NCBI GenBank assembly: GCA_004431415.1
Contig: QPMI01000005.1
Span: forward strand, 868,001-932,000
Length of the DNA stretch: 64,000 bases
Source: Cyanophora paradoxa
Lineage: Eukaryota; Glaucocystophyceae; Cyanophorales; Cyanophoraceae
Direction of reading: 5' to 3'
The notes under the pieces were generated by a model. It searched no databases. It had not been told where the DNA came from and saw only the letters and a list, made by a program, of their open reading frames with translations. The number at the start of each line of letters is the position of its first letter. Positions within the stretch are counted from its first letter, which is position 1. A program made the position numbers and the translations under genes. Positions 1 through 14,800 of this stretch are shown here, piece after piece.

Positions 1-3000
1 CTGGACCTGTCATTCACGAGCGCGCGGTCTAGCATCGGTTTTCCTCCGCCCGACGCGGCTGCAGTCTCAAGCAGCAGTTGGAAGATCACGGCACCGAAAG
101 GCTCGATAGTCGTGTTCAATTTCTCGAGCCTGTCGATAACGGAAGGCTTTGACACTGTATCGGCTCGTTCTCTTTTATCCTTGGTCTCTTTACAAAATCG
201 CTCCAGTACTGAGCATTGCGAGCAGATATACAATGGAATCGATGAAACACGAGAACGGCTGCTGCAATTTAGCGGAGATCTTACGATGCTGAAAGCTCAG
301 CTTGGCGCCACGGAAGTGTACAGCTCTCACTTGACGAGCGCTCTGCACGTCGTATTCGAAGCTGGGTCTGGTCAAATCGAAGAGGAAAACAGCATGAAGT
401 CGAGGTTTAATGCCGTAGCGTATTTCAGTGCGTTCGGTATCTCAGTTAAAATCTTCTCTTGCATTTCACATTCTGATTCCACTCGCTTTACGCAGTTCCG
501 GTTGCGCGCGTGCGTTTGCAGAGAGAAGAAACCACGATTCTTGAATGTCGGCATCCGATACTCTCGGACACGTTGCCCGCAACTGCTTGGTGCGTTTTAC
601 GTTCCAAACGTGTTTTGCGCAGACGAACAATCGTCTGATTCGCCCAACTCACAGGTTAGTGTCGACAGTGCTTGGACATCGCATTCGAATTGATACGATG
701 AATTCTTCCCTCGACAACGCTGGCGACCTGCTGACGGTGCCGTTCGAGTCGTCGAAGGGTATTAATATTACCATTTACATAAGCCTCGCTTCTGCATTAC
801 AGGTGTACGAAGGAGAGACAATCCGGCGCGAGATGACTCTCCGTGTGCTGGAAGGCACTTCTGCATCGGAGGCAGACTTCTTTCAATCCCGCATCTCAGT
901 TGCAAGCTCCTCGAATTTACTGCTGCTCACTCTGCGGCCTTCGCGATCGAACTCGAGCGCCATTTTCGAAGTACAGTCAGGCATGCGCACAAATCGCTCA
1001 CCGTAATTTGTTTGGTCTACAGCTATTAAGTGAACTCTGGGCGCAGTTGCAGAGCCGACCGAGCCGATTTCCCTCACCAACGCTTCTACTCGTGTTCGAA
1101 TCCAACGCGAAGTCAGTACTTCGTCGCGCGCGGGAAAGAAATGGTGGAGTGTTTCACGCTGCTTTGGCGACTTCATGCTTTGCATAACAGTATCCTTGAT
1201 CAGGTTGATTACAGCTCCAGAGGGCTGCTTCGCAGAGCTCGAAATTGTGAGCCTCACTGCAGTCCAGCCAGTTTCTCTTTCGGTCTGTGCTCCGTAACTC
1301 GCCTTCATTTTTTGAACGCAAATATTTTGATTCATGTTGAATACACAGATCTTCGATGGCACTGACGCAACCGCTCCCGTCATTCTGCAATTCAGCGGGA
1401 CTACCGAGCAATTGCTGGATCTTCGCTCTTCGTTGGTGCTTCGAAGCTCTGCAGGCGGCTCAAAGGCTCTGTTCGTTGTCTTCCAAGTGGAAGGCACTGG
1501 CGAGGCCGATCTGTCAGGGGCGTCTTTACTCGATTGCTGGGCGCAGTACGGTAAGGAATCGATAAACAAATCATTACCGCAGTTCGTGTAGATATCTCTT
1601 AAACCGCATGCAATTACCCCTCGCAGTCACGATCCTCAGAGCGAGCGAGACGGAGAAAACTTTGGGGGAAAGACAAGTTTACGATGTTGCGCGCAAGTGG
1701 TGCGCCCTAGAAAGCTGGCGGCCTCTCTAGTGGCCAGAGTTCCATGAAGTAAGCGCTTCTTTCCGCAGGGAGATTGTTACGTCGCCGGGCGGCCAAATTG
1801 TCCTCAAGTTCGTCAACGCAACGGCAGTTTGGAATGAGAACATTCTTGAGGTTTAATTTCTTTCCTGGATTGTTTTCACATCGATATTACCAGCATTGTG
1901 TTGAGACAGGCAGTCGCAGGTGGTGGACGACTACGGAGTGCTCCTTCGCTCCAGCGGCAATATAACAGCTTCAGATCGACCACAGCCTTTAATCTCGCGC
2001 GGGAATAAAATGACCGTTCGCTTTACCGTTAGCAGTGACTCAAACGTCAGTTCGAACAGCTTGGAAACGAACCCTCCGTCTCTCGGCGGGATTTTCGCAG
2101 AGTATTGGGCCGGTAAGCCACTCGCTTCCATTCAGTCCTCTGACTTTCTCATGCATGCGTCCTCCAGTCAACAATCTCATCAACGTGACGGAGGGCGCCA
2201 AAATGCTCGATATCTTTGACTATCGTACCTCATATGTCGATGCTTGGTGAGCGCTAGCGCTTGTCGATTGTGTATTTCAAATGAACATGTACATGATGAT
2301 TGATCGTTTACGTTCCCAGGATCTTTGAGGCTCCAGTGGGCTCCCATATGCTCTTTCATTTCGCGATTGTGCTGCTCAGAGACAGCCGCGATCGAATTGC
2401 GGTTCGAACTTTCGTTTTTTTGACTTCCGATCCCGATATCGATCTTTTCCGCAGCTGTACGAATCCCGAACTCCCCGGGAAGAGAACCTCCTCCAGCTCC
2501 GAGGCCAGAACACCGACGCTCGCACCCTTTCGCCCACTTCGAACTCTGCCTACCTCTCGTTCCGAGCCGGCGGACAAGGCCGGCGAGGGTTCAACGACGG
2601 CCTCGCCTGGGGCTTCCGCCTGTTTGCGATTGCTAGCTCACCCGACTGCCCCGTCGCGGTGCTAGAAGCCAGACCGTCGACACAATCACTTGTTGTCACG
2701 AGTTCCGATTGCAAGTCTAAATGGTATTTAGCCGCTGCACTTCTTTACGATGGCTTGAACTCAAATACTTATTTACACACTATTAATTCAGGCTAATTGA
2801 TGGCTCGCAAGTCTGGAGGCGTACAAAGTTTATACTGCAGTTGCGGCTGCAGTCAATCGCGTCTGGAATGGAGCTCTATGTGCGCGGCAGTTTCCTTTGA
2901 AATCAATAAATAAAATATTTTGAACTGGTGGCTGCAGGTGTTCGACAAAGTGGATTCCGATTTCGAGCGCGGCGCGCCTGCAGCGGCGCTTTCTATCTCA

Positions 3001-5840
3001 TCGAATACCGTTTCTCTGAATTCAGGCTTTGCCATCGTCGAATGCGCGAGCTCTGCCGGCCTGTGCTCCGATTTTGAGCTCACCTACTCTGTTGAGCGTG
3101 CGTAATACATTTCGAACCGAGCCCGCTTGCCCTCCCCCCGACGTCCACCGCAGCGGTCTCGTTTATACGAGAAGTCGAGCTGTCTCTGCCAGCTGCAGGG
3201 TCCGAGCAAGAGACCGTCGGCATAAGCCCGGAAATTGACGATGTCGGCGGGTATCTATCGCATCTCTACCAGACCTGGTCCGTACAGGAAATGCATCTGA
3301 CCGTTTAACATCTGCTTATAAATTAGTTTCGAGCAGGATCATTCGCTCACCCCCTGGAACTCGGATCGTTGCAAGCGTATATGTTTCGTCGCACGTCGAC
3401 CGCGATTTCGTCGAAATTTACGACTCGGAGCGGCTCGACCCGCAGGCCCTTCTTCTCCGAGCGAGCGGGGTGTTCGATGCTCCGGCCCACGTCGCCTCTT
3501 CATCCAATGTCACATGTATTATTTTCTCCTCCGTTGCTGGCGGTCGAACTCCAGGCTTGTTCGTCGAACTTAGAGCAGGTGCCATCGATGATGCAGCCGT
3601 TGAACTGTTCATATTTAATACCAATAATGCATGCGGCCGGTCGCAGAGAGGGCGACCTTCCTGAAGTTGTCGAATGCAGTTTCGGTTCAATCAGAGGGAA
3701 TTTCGGAATCCGAGACGAAAACATGGTGCTTAAAGCTTACAGCTGACGCCTCATTATTACTATGATAGTATACTTTTTGATAAATAAATTCGGCCTCGCA
3801 GGCTGCTTTCAGCTTCCGAGCGGGAGAGAATCTCTTTCTCGTTTGTGGTGGGAGGTGGCTGGACACGTATACAGGTACAATATTAATACGTCCAGTACTT
3901 TGCCGGGCTCGGTTCTTCCGTGGTATTCACCACTCTGCAGATCTATGATGGATGTTGTGCATCGGAGAGAGCTCTTTATTCGAAGCTGTCCAATGTGGTT
4001 GTGGCGACTCCAGAAGTGACCATACAAAGCACCGGAAACTTGCTTCTGATTGTTTTCGAATCCGGAGGCGGCTGGATCAACGCAACATACAGTATCGGTT
4101 CGCTGAGCAGCAGTTTCGATTTCTCGACTCTCCGGGGGCGCTAATGTCTCAGTAGAGCTCTTCAACGTCTCGGCGTACACTTCACTAATTTGTTCTGATG
4201 AGTCGCAATCCTTCGTCTTTGACATGAGCGAGACTTCACTGAATGCGTCACGATCACCGTCTGAGAGTTGGTCGGCGCTCTCACAACAAAGAGATTCGTT
4301 GATATTGCTTTGCGCGACCTCTCATCCTTTCTTTAGGTTGATTCAATCAAATCCGGGAACTTTGCCCTTGCTCGTCTTTAAGACCGTGTTCATAGAAGAA
4401 GACCTGGAAATCCTTGCCGTGCGCTCATTTTACTTCAGCTGTGGATATTAGACACAGCTTCAATCTGAACCCGGTAACGCATACAGGTTTACGACGACTC
4501 GTGGCCAAATCCCTCGAAGTTACGCCAGAAAATAAACGGAGAGGCTGCAAGCGAGTCCTTGTTAATTCGAGGGACTTCAGAGTCGATGTTCGTCCTCTTT
4601 GTTGCATCCGCATCCGGGGCCCTATCGGCTGGTATCAAGTTCGAGGCCGAGTATCGGTCATGTGAGTGTTAACGCTTACCGCTTTTCCGCTTGATTCTTA
4701 TTTCTTTTATACAGACGATCCGCTTGCGCTGGAGTCGCGGGCCTCCTTCGTAGTGTCTCTCGACGCAGAGCCAGAGCGATCGTACACTCTTCTGGGTTTT
4801 GAGCGTCATTGCGTACATCAGGATTCAAAGAGCTGGTGCAAACTAAATATTATGATTCGCAGTTTTGAATAGCGTATTGACACCTTGTCGCTGCTAGGGC
4901 TGTGCGGTCAACACAAGGGCCGATAGCCTTCCAGCTGCTGCAGACTTCGCTTGCGAACGACTCTGTAATCAAGGTTTGTGATGTACGCTCGCTCGTCAAA
5001 TTGCAAGCCCCGGCTAACGAAGCCCGCGAAGGTGTACGACTCGTCGGATCCCGCGCACTCCGTCGAGATCGGGAGCTTCGTCGGAAGCAATGCGACGGGG
5101 CGGCCGCTCGTCGTCTCTCCTTCGGCGAGCCTCCTCGTCGTTCTGCGCTGCAACGCAGGCGCCTAAGCTATCGACGGGAGCTTTTTGGCGAAAGTGTGGC
5201 AAGGTTCGCCATACAAGCATTTAGGCGCTGGCGTGCTTGTTTGCTCATGAAACTCCGCATGCAACCTTAAATACAGTTTGCGATGAGAACATTGTGATGC
5301 ACGCGGACCTTCGACATATCGAAGAGACCACCACGGCTCAGAATATAGAAGGCGTTGCTTTGCAGTATTTCGAAGATGACGACGCGTGCTGGGCTATGCG
5401 TGCGTCCTTCGAATTTCTTGGCACTGCGGAGTTTCTATTTGCTAATTTGCAATATCGAACTCTTTTCTTAGCTCCTCGCCGGGAAATGTTGAATTTACAG
5501 GGGCTAAATCGAACGAGCCGAATGCCCAAGGCGACAGTTCCGGGCTCGTTCACCGTCTTTCCGGTTCGAGCTTTCGTGCGACTTTTTGAGTGATGCTGCC
5601 ACTGACAAAAGCTCCTCGCAGCTTCCTGCTAATCAAGGGTCATTCTTCAAGGCTACAATAGCTCTCACGACACCAGCTGAAGCGTCACAGGAGTGGCTTT
5701 CGACCCTCAGCTTCGCGTTCGGGAGCATGCCCAGCTCGATGTGCAAGGACGGGCAGTCGTATAGGCAGCTACGATCCTTCTACTCCGCTGACTCGGGATC
5801 CCTCACGGTGCATGCTGTTGCATTCTTGAACAATGTCTGA
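1..5840 (+). other. CUB-like repeat region of the host gene
   Basis: Several exons encode copies of a pattern in which a short segment (QIYNGID, QVYEGET, QIFDGTD, QIYDGCC) is followed 25-40 residues later by a hydrophobic strand ending in a Phe-Glu-Ser/Ala-Gly type turn. This matches the second half of CUB domains (vydG, then a conserved beta strand of the form lxlxFxS). Clear copies lie near 226-420, 700-1000, 1334-1570 and 3920-4140. Exons alternate with short AT-richer introns, so the frame changes often. Disulphide cysteines are not regular, so CUB-like rather than CUB is the safe name. An extracellular binding role is inferred. Confidence 0.5.
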
Positions 5841-8800
5841 AATTAATGAAATTTATCAGGGGGTCTCCGTGGCTCTGCGCTTTGATGACCGCGCCCCTGC
5901 GTCGCCGCTGGTGTCCGACGTGCGGCCTGGCGTTGGAGCGTACGACGGCAGCCGCACGCGCGGCTTCAAAACCCAGCGGGCTTCCTTGCCGACATCAGTC
6001 GAGACGTTCTATCCGGCAGTCATCGACGCCCGACCAAACGTGACGGATGCCGTGTCATCCCTCCGGCAATGGCGAGCGCACATGTGGCTGGCGCCGATCG
6101 CGTCGGATCCGAAGCGCGCGGAGCTCACCTTTTCTACCAGCACCGCTGACGGGAGCGGGAGCACCTTGATGAGCAGGTTATAATCGCGTTTGGTCGAGTT
6201 TCGGTAAATGAGCTTCGAATTGTGCTAATTGCGCTTTCTTTTCGAGCAGAAGAGTTGTTCAGAATACCTTGGGATTGTCGCAAAATCTGGCGTTTATTGT
6301 GGGGGCTCGCGCATCGGTGAGTTACTCTCTTGCTTAAAGTTTGTGTATTTAAATGAACGATTCCTTTTTCTGCGCTCGACTTGCAGACCGTTATAAAGAT
6401 AGACAGCGTTGCAATTGTAAGAGGTGCGCATCGGTATTTGTTTTTGATTCGGAAGTGGCGGTTTTACGGAGCTTCGCGTGCGCAGCTGGTAGCATATCGT
6501 CTGTCTTCAGAAACCGCGGCGCAATGGAGGGCGGCAACATCGTGACGATCGCCGGTTAGAGCTTGGTTTTCATTGCGCATTTTGCCTTCGAATTCTCTTC
6601 ACATCTTATTGATCTCAATCATCTTGTCCAACGCGAAGGTGAGCGGCTCGGAGTAGACACGACGCCATCCGATATCTACCGCGTCGATCTTTGCGGCGTG
6701 CCTGCCCAAGAGATCGTGCGCGCTGGCCTGAACCGATTGCTTGCGTTTGAAGTCTGACAGTTTCCCAGGTGTTCAGTAACAGCTCCCTCGTTGTTGTGCG
6801 GGCAGGAAACGCGCGGAGGGTCGCGCTGTCGCAGTTTACAGGCGAGGTGGCCGTCTACTCGAGACTCTTCGCTCGCACGATCAGCTCTCCTGGGGCGTAT
6901 TCGTATCTGGATCGTGCGTTGATATTTGCTCAAGCATAGCTTGCAATAGAATCGCGTAGCATTAAACACTCACGGCGGGTGGTCAGCTGGAATAATTACG
7001 TCCGTTGAGCCATTCTATTTCGGACCCTACCACGGCGGAAACATTGGTTCGCATGCACTTCCTTCTGCGAGAACTGAAAACAGAGGCGGCTGATCGAACA
7101 CAAATTCGCACAGTCACGATAAACGGCGAGTCTTTCGCGGAAGTGTGGGACTCAGTTTCGGAAGTGCGCTTCGGGAACGCCAGCGCCCTCATCCTGCAGG
7201 ACCCGCCTCCCTCGGACCGCATGGTGGTGGTCGTCGCCCCGCCGCTCGCGATCAACGCGACATCAGGGGCGCCTGTCGCCATTTCCGTCTCGTCTGCCTC
7301 GCGCGGCAGCACCGAAGTCGAAGGCTGCTCGCGTTGCACGTACATTTACAACCCGGCCTGCGAGATCCTTTCCGTCTCTCCAGCCAGTGGCAAGCTAGCG
7401 GGCGGCTCGACGGTGACTCTCTCCGGCAAGTTCTACGACCCGACAACCGTGGAATCCGCGAGCCTTGCAGGAGTCGCGGTCGATGCAGCCCGCGGGATCG
7501 CGAGCCGCCTTTCGGAATCTCTGGTTCTAATTACGAGTTCTGGCTCAAGCATTGATCCCGGCCGAATCGACGTCTGGTCCTCGTCGCACGGAAACTGCAC
7601 TGGCGACGTTCTCTTCAAGTACAACGAGCCTCCTCGTGTGCTTTCGATCGCTCCGGACCACGGGCCTCGGAACGTGGCGCAGGCCAGCGTCACAATCACC
7701 GGAGACATGCTTGCTGACGATATCGCCGATGTTGTGTCCGTTCAGCTGATTTGTGGCGACGAAGCACTTTCAGCAGAGGTTCTGCGGGCGAACGCATCGA
7801 CTTTGGTGATTGCAATGCCTGCACTCGCCAGTCGCCTGGACACCTCGCGGACAGCACAGTGCAGCGTCGTTACGGAGTCTGTCAGTTTTGGAATTGGTGT
7901 CCTCGACAACGCCTTCCAGTTCCACGCTGCCCCAGGCGTGTACTCGGCGCAGGTCGTTGCTCCAGCGGCGAGCGACGATGACCCAACGCTCTTGGAAGTG
8001 ACCGTGGTGGATGTTGACTTCTCGGTCGCTCTTCTTAGCGCCTGCGGCCTTCCTTGCGTCGTTGTGGATCAAGAGAAACTCCAGCCGCGCGAGGGCTCGG
8101 TGAAAGTCAATGCGGCTGCCTACAGGTGTGCATGCTTTATTATCACTTTACTGTTCGGTCACAAACGTTTGATTGACATTGTGGTTGCAGGATTCCCGCC
8201 CCGCTCAGAAGCAGCATTGCTCTGGGAGACGTCTCAGTCCAGTTTCAGGCAGTTCCCTTCTGCTCCGTGCTGTCCGCGTTGCCTGCGTTCGGCAATCTCG
8301 ACGGCGGCACACAGCTTGTCGTCTCAGTCGATTCGGCTTTACCCGAAAACAGCGTGGTTGCGACGCAAGTGTTCCTAGCGGGAGTTGAAGCCAATATCAA
8401 GGCTCAGTCGAATCACTCCGTCTCTGTTACCGCTGCAGCGTCAACTAGCAGCGCTTCGTTTGTTGGGGCGGTGCTCGTCAGAGTTTTGACTGGAGAGTGG
8501 TGTGTCCCTTCTTCGGATGCGCGATTCGCGTACCGTGGAAAGGGCAGGATCGAGAACATTGTGCCTCAACATGGACCCAATCTTGGCGGAGTGCGTGCAG
8601 TCCGTGGAATGTAATAGTTGCTGCGCATCCTATAGCTGATCTTTGTACCGCAGTACCCAGTATCTGTGATAGGATGCGACATAGCAGACGATGCAGATGA
8701 CATAGCTCAGTTCACCTTGGAGTGCTCAGGCGCAAGCCCCGTTGCAATTGCATCGGACGATTACGAATGGCTAGGTCCGGAGCAGCTTGCAGGGCAAGAA

Positions 8801-11800
8801 GAATGGGCTTTCATCAACACGACGTGCCCTCTCGAGCTCCGCACGGCCCTCATGATCTGGAATATGCCTCCGGCCGCGTCTTCCCTGCAGCAGTCATGTA
8901 TTCTACGCGTCGTTTCATCAGCCCGCGGCTTCATTGTTTCCCCGTCTGCTTTTGCCTACCATGCTGGTGCGCATCGTCGATATGCACACGTTGTAATACA
9001 ATCCCACCGCTGGGCGCAGCCGCTGGCTTTGCATCCGGGCCCGAGCCGGCAAGAGGCTACATAGAGGGAGGGACCCTCGTGACTCTCACTGGCGTCGACC
9101 TGTTAGATACAATCCCGACATCTTTCAACAGAAGCGGTGCTGAAGCAGATTCGATCCCCGTCTTCACTTTGGCTGGTGTCGCAGCTCCACTGCAGTCGAT
9201 AACGGTTCTTGACGAAACGCGTGGGGAAATACAAGTGATAGTTCAAACGGGAAGGCGCGTTGACGAATCAAAGTGTCTATACCAGTGTATTTTATAATTA
9301 ACACTTACAAATTTGCACACAGGCTGGATGAGTCTCTGTTAGCTTCAAGCTTCGATTCTGAAGTCCACGCGTACGTGCACGGTCCAGCAACTTCGAGTGA
9401 AAGCGAAAGATCATTTACAAGTTCAGCAAATTTCACCTACGAGGTGCGCATTTTTGCAATTGCAAGTGTTGTGTTTGCATTCTTCAAACCGTTTCGGGGC
9501 TTACGCGGGCTTTTCGTAGGGAATTTACGCTGTCGCTCCGAAATTCCTCCCCATTGATGCGGCCTCGAGGCTGATTACGATCTTCGGGCTCGGCCTCCTC
9601 TCGGGAACTGCTGGAGACAGCATATATGCGAGAACGCCAGGCGTCACGGTTGCGGGCTTTGCCTGTGATGTCGAATACTCCGATGAGCGGGGCGCCGACC
9701 GCGCATCTCTTCTTGTGACGCTCCCGAGCGCTGCATCGCTTTTCGCAGCAGGCGTCCGGACAGGGCCGGTCGAGCTCGCTGTCACAGTGACCCGCGGTGG
9801 GCGTGCCTTCCGAACAGCGCGCCGAGAGGCATTTCAGTTCGTCGGGATCGACGAGATATATCCAGGAGCGTGTTCCGTTGCCGGAAACGCGACTGTCGTT
9901 GTCAGAGGTGCTTCTTCTATGCATATGAATTTCAGCTCTGCGATATAATTAAAGTCGCGCTCTTAAGGCACGTCCCTCACGCCATCTTCGAATCCGAGCG
10001 ACTACGTCGTATCGATTGGAGAAGCGAGTCTCACCGTTGTGGGCGTTGACGTCAACTCGTCCTCGATCTTTGCATTCGTCCCGGCTTATCCCCAATTTGC
10101 GATGAGCTCCGGCGTATACGATGTCTCCGTCCGAGTCAGCGCCCAGTCAGGCGTCGCCACCCTCATTCGTCCCTCAGCGTTTACGGTGTACGGAATCGAT
10201 GCCGTTTCGCCTCAAGAAGGGCCGCTGGAAGGCGGGACGCCTGTGACCCTTGCAGGAGTCTGGCCCGCCGGATCCCCTACATGCTCCATCAAAGGCGTAT
10301 CAGCAATCGTCGAGCCGATCTCCAGCTCAGAATCAGCTCTGCCACAACCAGCGTACCAGCGCCGAGAGATTGTTGTGTCAACCGGAGACGCACGCACCGC
10401 TGGTGTATCTGCCGGCAACGGCTCTGTTTCGTGCCTCGTGGATGGGACGGCTGTCGTCTCCCAAGGACCCCGCGGCTCGTTCACGTACACGGGCGTCCAT
10501 GCGATCCAGCCGGCAACGGTGGATCTGTCGGAAGCGAAGACGGTGCGCGCCTATGACTGTGCCCATAAGCTACTGGAGCTGAAAGGTTTTGCAGATTACC
10601 CTCTTCGGCGCGCACCTCGTCTCAAGCGTTGAACGGGCGACGGTCGTCGTGTCGATGGACAGAAGCCAAGTCCGCTTGCTGCCCGTCGACTCTGCAGCGC
10701 TGCGCCTGTCGACTCTGTCGAACGACGGCTCCCACGTGCGCACTGTTTCTACGGTCGGTTTTTCATCGGCGTTGATTTTGTGCTCAGGAGCTGGAAGTTT
10801 CCCTGCCCGACACATCGTCACTTGGAACCGGGCGCCTCGGTGTCACGATTGCAGACGGCCTCTACGGAAAGACGACGACAGCAGCTTTCGGCGGCGTCGA
10901 GGTCCGAGGTATTGACAAGATTACTCCATCGGAAGGTTCGCTTTCTCTATGCAGCCCGCTCCTTGTAATTGCTGTTATTGTTCACCTATAGATAATCGTG
11001 CACGTGCGCGTGCAGGATCTGTGCGCGGCGGGGAGCGCGTCACCATTCTTGGTCGGGGCATGGCGAACTCTGACTTGGGGAATATTACGGTCTCCCTGGG
11101 AGGCACTCCCGCGCGCGTCATCGCTGTAAGGACCGTCTCAGAAGTGCAGCTGATCGAAGTGGAAACCGGCTCTGTCTGCAACACCCGTCCTCTGCGCAAC
11201 GCAGTCGGCGGTCTCGTCCGCGTCGATATATCGTCGGGCTACGGGATACACCAGCGTGCTCGTGTATTCACGTACTCGGGCCTGTGTCATGATTCGGAAA
11301 CCGACGCGACCGATCTCGCGAGCGCTTATGATGACGGCTCCGCGCTTGTTTTCGCGTTCAGCATCCCCTTTGAGGAGGCGCGCCTGGAGTCGCCTCGGCA
11401 TGTGAACTTTGTCCTCAGGACGCTGGGCGAAGCTCTCGGAGTCCCGGCAACGAGTCTCCGCGTCTCTCTGATGATTACTGGATCCACAAAGTTCTTCGTC
11501 CAAATCGCAGACGAATCCCTTGCAACTGCAATCTCCCAAGCGTTCGAGGTACGCCACTCCTGCCGTTTAAAAATCCAACGAATTGGAGTATGTATTGACC
11601 ACTGCCTGTCAGTCTCTCCTCGCGGTCAACGGGCTTCAAACTCTTTTCATCGATCCCGAATACAATCTGGTCCAGCAGCCGAGCCTGATCAGCGGCTCGC
11701 AGTCGGCGTTGCTGCCAGCGCGCTGGGGCTGCAGCCGTCATTACGCGGCTGGAGACGGATGCGACTGCGGGTGCGGCTCGTTCGACGAGGACTGCGCAAC

Positions 11801-14800
11801 CATCGCAGGCCTTGCCGTGGCGGATGTCGTGTGCTCCACCACAGGATCAAGGTGCGATTTTTCTGTGGCGCAATTGCGAGGAAAAGTGATGCGCAGCTTA
11901 TTTTCTTCGACTGCAGATATCCTGCCGTGTTCGAGTCCAACGACACCGCGACTGTTGGTCCCTGTGCTTTCTGTCCAGTTCCCGTTCCCGCAGCTTTGGA
12001 AGCGAGCGCTGGTGTTGAGCGGGTATTCGTTTGGTACTCGCCTCTTCGCTGTTCCGGAGGCGTTTGTTGGGGCGGCGACGATATGCTTAACGACGGCTCT
12101 TATGAGAGGCCCTTCGAGACCATTGCAAGGGCGCTGCGCCGCGCCGCCGGCGCCGCTCGCACCGTCGTCTTGATGCCGGGTCGGCACGAGGCGTCTTCTT
12201 GTCGATCAGGATTCTGGACGGCAGTGTCCGACGAGGGCAAGGCGACCGACCTGCGAATCACATCCCTCAGCGGGGCTGCATTTACGATCAATGACATGGC
12301 AGGAGGGTGCGGCTTCGCAAACATCACGCTGCTGCATCCAGGCAGCCGTCTCGCGGTTTCAGGCATCACGTTTGTGGGAGGCATCTCAGGTCCTGTACTG
12401 CATGTGTCGGCCGTAGACAGGACGCAAATCTCCATACACGATTGCGTCTTCGATGGCTCTGGAACCGACGATCTCGCCAACGCCAGCGCTTCTGATTCCT
12501 TAAGTTCGAGACTTGGCCGCGGGATAATCGTTGCTGAGGGCGGCGGCGCGCTGCGCATCAACCGCACCTCGTTTGTCAATCTGCGCAATCACCGCATGCA
12601 AAGCGCGGTGGGTGTATCGCGGGTCGTTGAAATTTTCGTGGAAAGCTCTATCTTCTCAGGCAATCGTTTCGCGGGGCCCGGGGCTGCGCTCTCAGCAGAG
12701 CAAGCCGGCACAGTCCATATCGTGTCCAGTCATTTCGCTGACAACGAAGCTGACGAGTGAGCTGTCAATATCATTGGCAGATTGCGCGTTCTATTGACGC
12801 AGGCGCTTGGCAGACCGGCAGGAGGCGGGTGCCATGTAGCCGCTGACCTCGTCGAGATCAGCGACAGCACTTTCGAGAGGAACAGAGCTGGTGTTGGGCT
12901 CAGCGAAATCTCAGAAGAGAGAGGGGGCGGCGCCCTGTCTGTTCGTCTCGAGTCATCCGCCGTCCAAGTCCGTTTCTCGCCTTTGCTTGAATGCGTAAAT
13001 TTGGCGAGCTTTCTCTGACTCGAGCTCGGATACTTCCAGGTCATTTTGCAGCGCACTGCATTTGTCCGCAACGCGATCGAAAACGAAGGCGGTACCGCTG
13101 GCGGCGGGGCTGTGAGCGTCGTCGGCCCTGCAGACGCGTTCTCGAAGAGCTCCGTCCTGGTTGAAAACTGCTCGTTTGTGGCGAACTCGGTAAGAATATG
13201 ACGAAGTCTTCTTATGTTATTACAACGACACTGCTATCATGCAACTGCTCGCGCTGACATATACGTGATCTCAGGCGTCTAGGCACGGGGGGGCGATTCG
13301 AATCGCAGGCATACCGGGCGCATCCGTCGTGCAGTCGAACTTCACAGGCAATGGGATAAGTTGGTGTCCACTCCAGTGCAACGACGAGGACACGTCCGCA
13401 AGCGCCGTGGCCGGGCTTCTCTTTGGAGGCGGGGCGCTACAGATTGCCGGCCGCACGCGGGATCCGAAGAGCGTCCTCGACGTGCTCGGCTCATACTTCT
13501 TCAACAACTCGGACACGGCGTGCGGATCAGGGCTAGCTGCGGGTCTGGGCCAGTCGTTCGGTGCAGATTCCGGAGGAGGCTCCATTCTCGGACAGCAGCT
13601 TCAGTGGCTCTCGGTCACGTCGACAGCCTTCGTCGGCAGTCGCGCCCTCGGATCCGGCGGCTCCATTTTGCTCACTGGGTATCCGTATCCAAGTGATAAT
13701 CCGGAGATCGTCATTAAGGGCGTCACATTCGCAAATAGCAGCTGCGGTATGGACGGCGGCGCCCTCTTTGTACCAGACTACATCGCACGATTGCAAGTCT
13801 CAGCATCGGAATTCGTCGGTTGCAGCGGCCTCGGCGCTGGTGGAGCGCTTGTCTCCAAGGCCGCATCGACATCGGTGGAGGGCGCGTCTTTCTCCGACTG
13901 TGGAGAGAAAGGCTGGACGCAAGGAGGCGCAATGTACATCGAGCATAGATCGTCGACAACGATCAGGCGGACGTCGATCGCCGGCAGCCGGGGACGGCAG
14001 GCGGGCGCGCTCGTTTTAGCGGCAGGCGCCGCGGGCTCGTCCACCAAGTCGCCCTTCGCCGCTTCTCTGATGAAGTGCGGGGCGAACCGCGAAACTGCTT
14101 CCGGTCTCGGCTCCGGCAAGGCCCAGGCAGGTGGAGGGGTGGTCCTGGAAGACGTCGACGTCACAGATGCTCAAGCCACCGACTACGGTGGGGCGCTGGT
14201 GTTGAAGGGCCGGCTCATTCTCGACGGTCGAGCGCTGCGCGTCAGCCGAGTAAGCAGCGGGACCAAGGGCGGCGGAATCTACGTCGATTCCGAGAGCACG
14301 GACGATCAAATCCTCTTGCGCGATTCTGGGTTCTCGGAATGTGCTGCTTACACCGGAGGCTGCGTGTATGTCGCAAACTCGAACGGGCTTCGCTTGCGAA
14401 ACGTGACCCTGAGCCGAGGCAAGGTGCGATCGGCACAGAATATTTTGAGAGCGACTTCTTACTCTGTTTAATCTCCTGCACACGCGCAGGTCGAAGCGAG
14501 CGGAGGGGCGATGGTTGTCGAAGCTGGCTCCGCAGTCTGCGAGCAATGTGTCTTTAGCAAGAGTACGGCGGAAAGCGGCGGGAGTGTCTTTGTAACCGGA
14601 TCTGGAGTCCTAGAACTCATGAAGTCTGAAGTCATCCAATCCACCGCTGAGCAAGATGGTGCACTAATTGCAAAGAACTTAATTATCGAGATGCAGTCTC
14701 TTTATTGTCAATGCAATTGCAGGTGGCGGAGCTGCAGTTAGCGGGCAAGGGACGCTGCGACTCACGCAATCGTCATTCGTCGAGAACCGCGCGACAAGCG

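Noticed and set aside
883-1569. 228-residue minus-strand frame in the host region
   Set aside because: It overlaps plus-strand CUB-like exons in GC-rich sequence and has no recognisable protein character.
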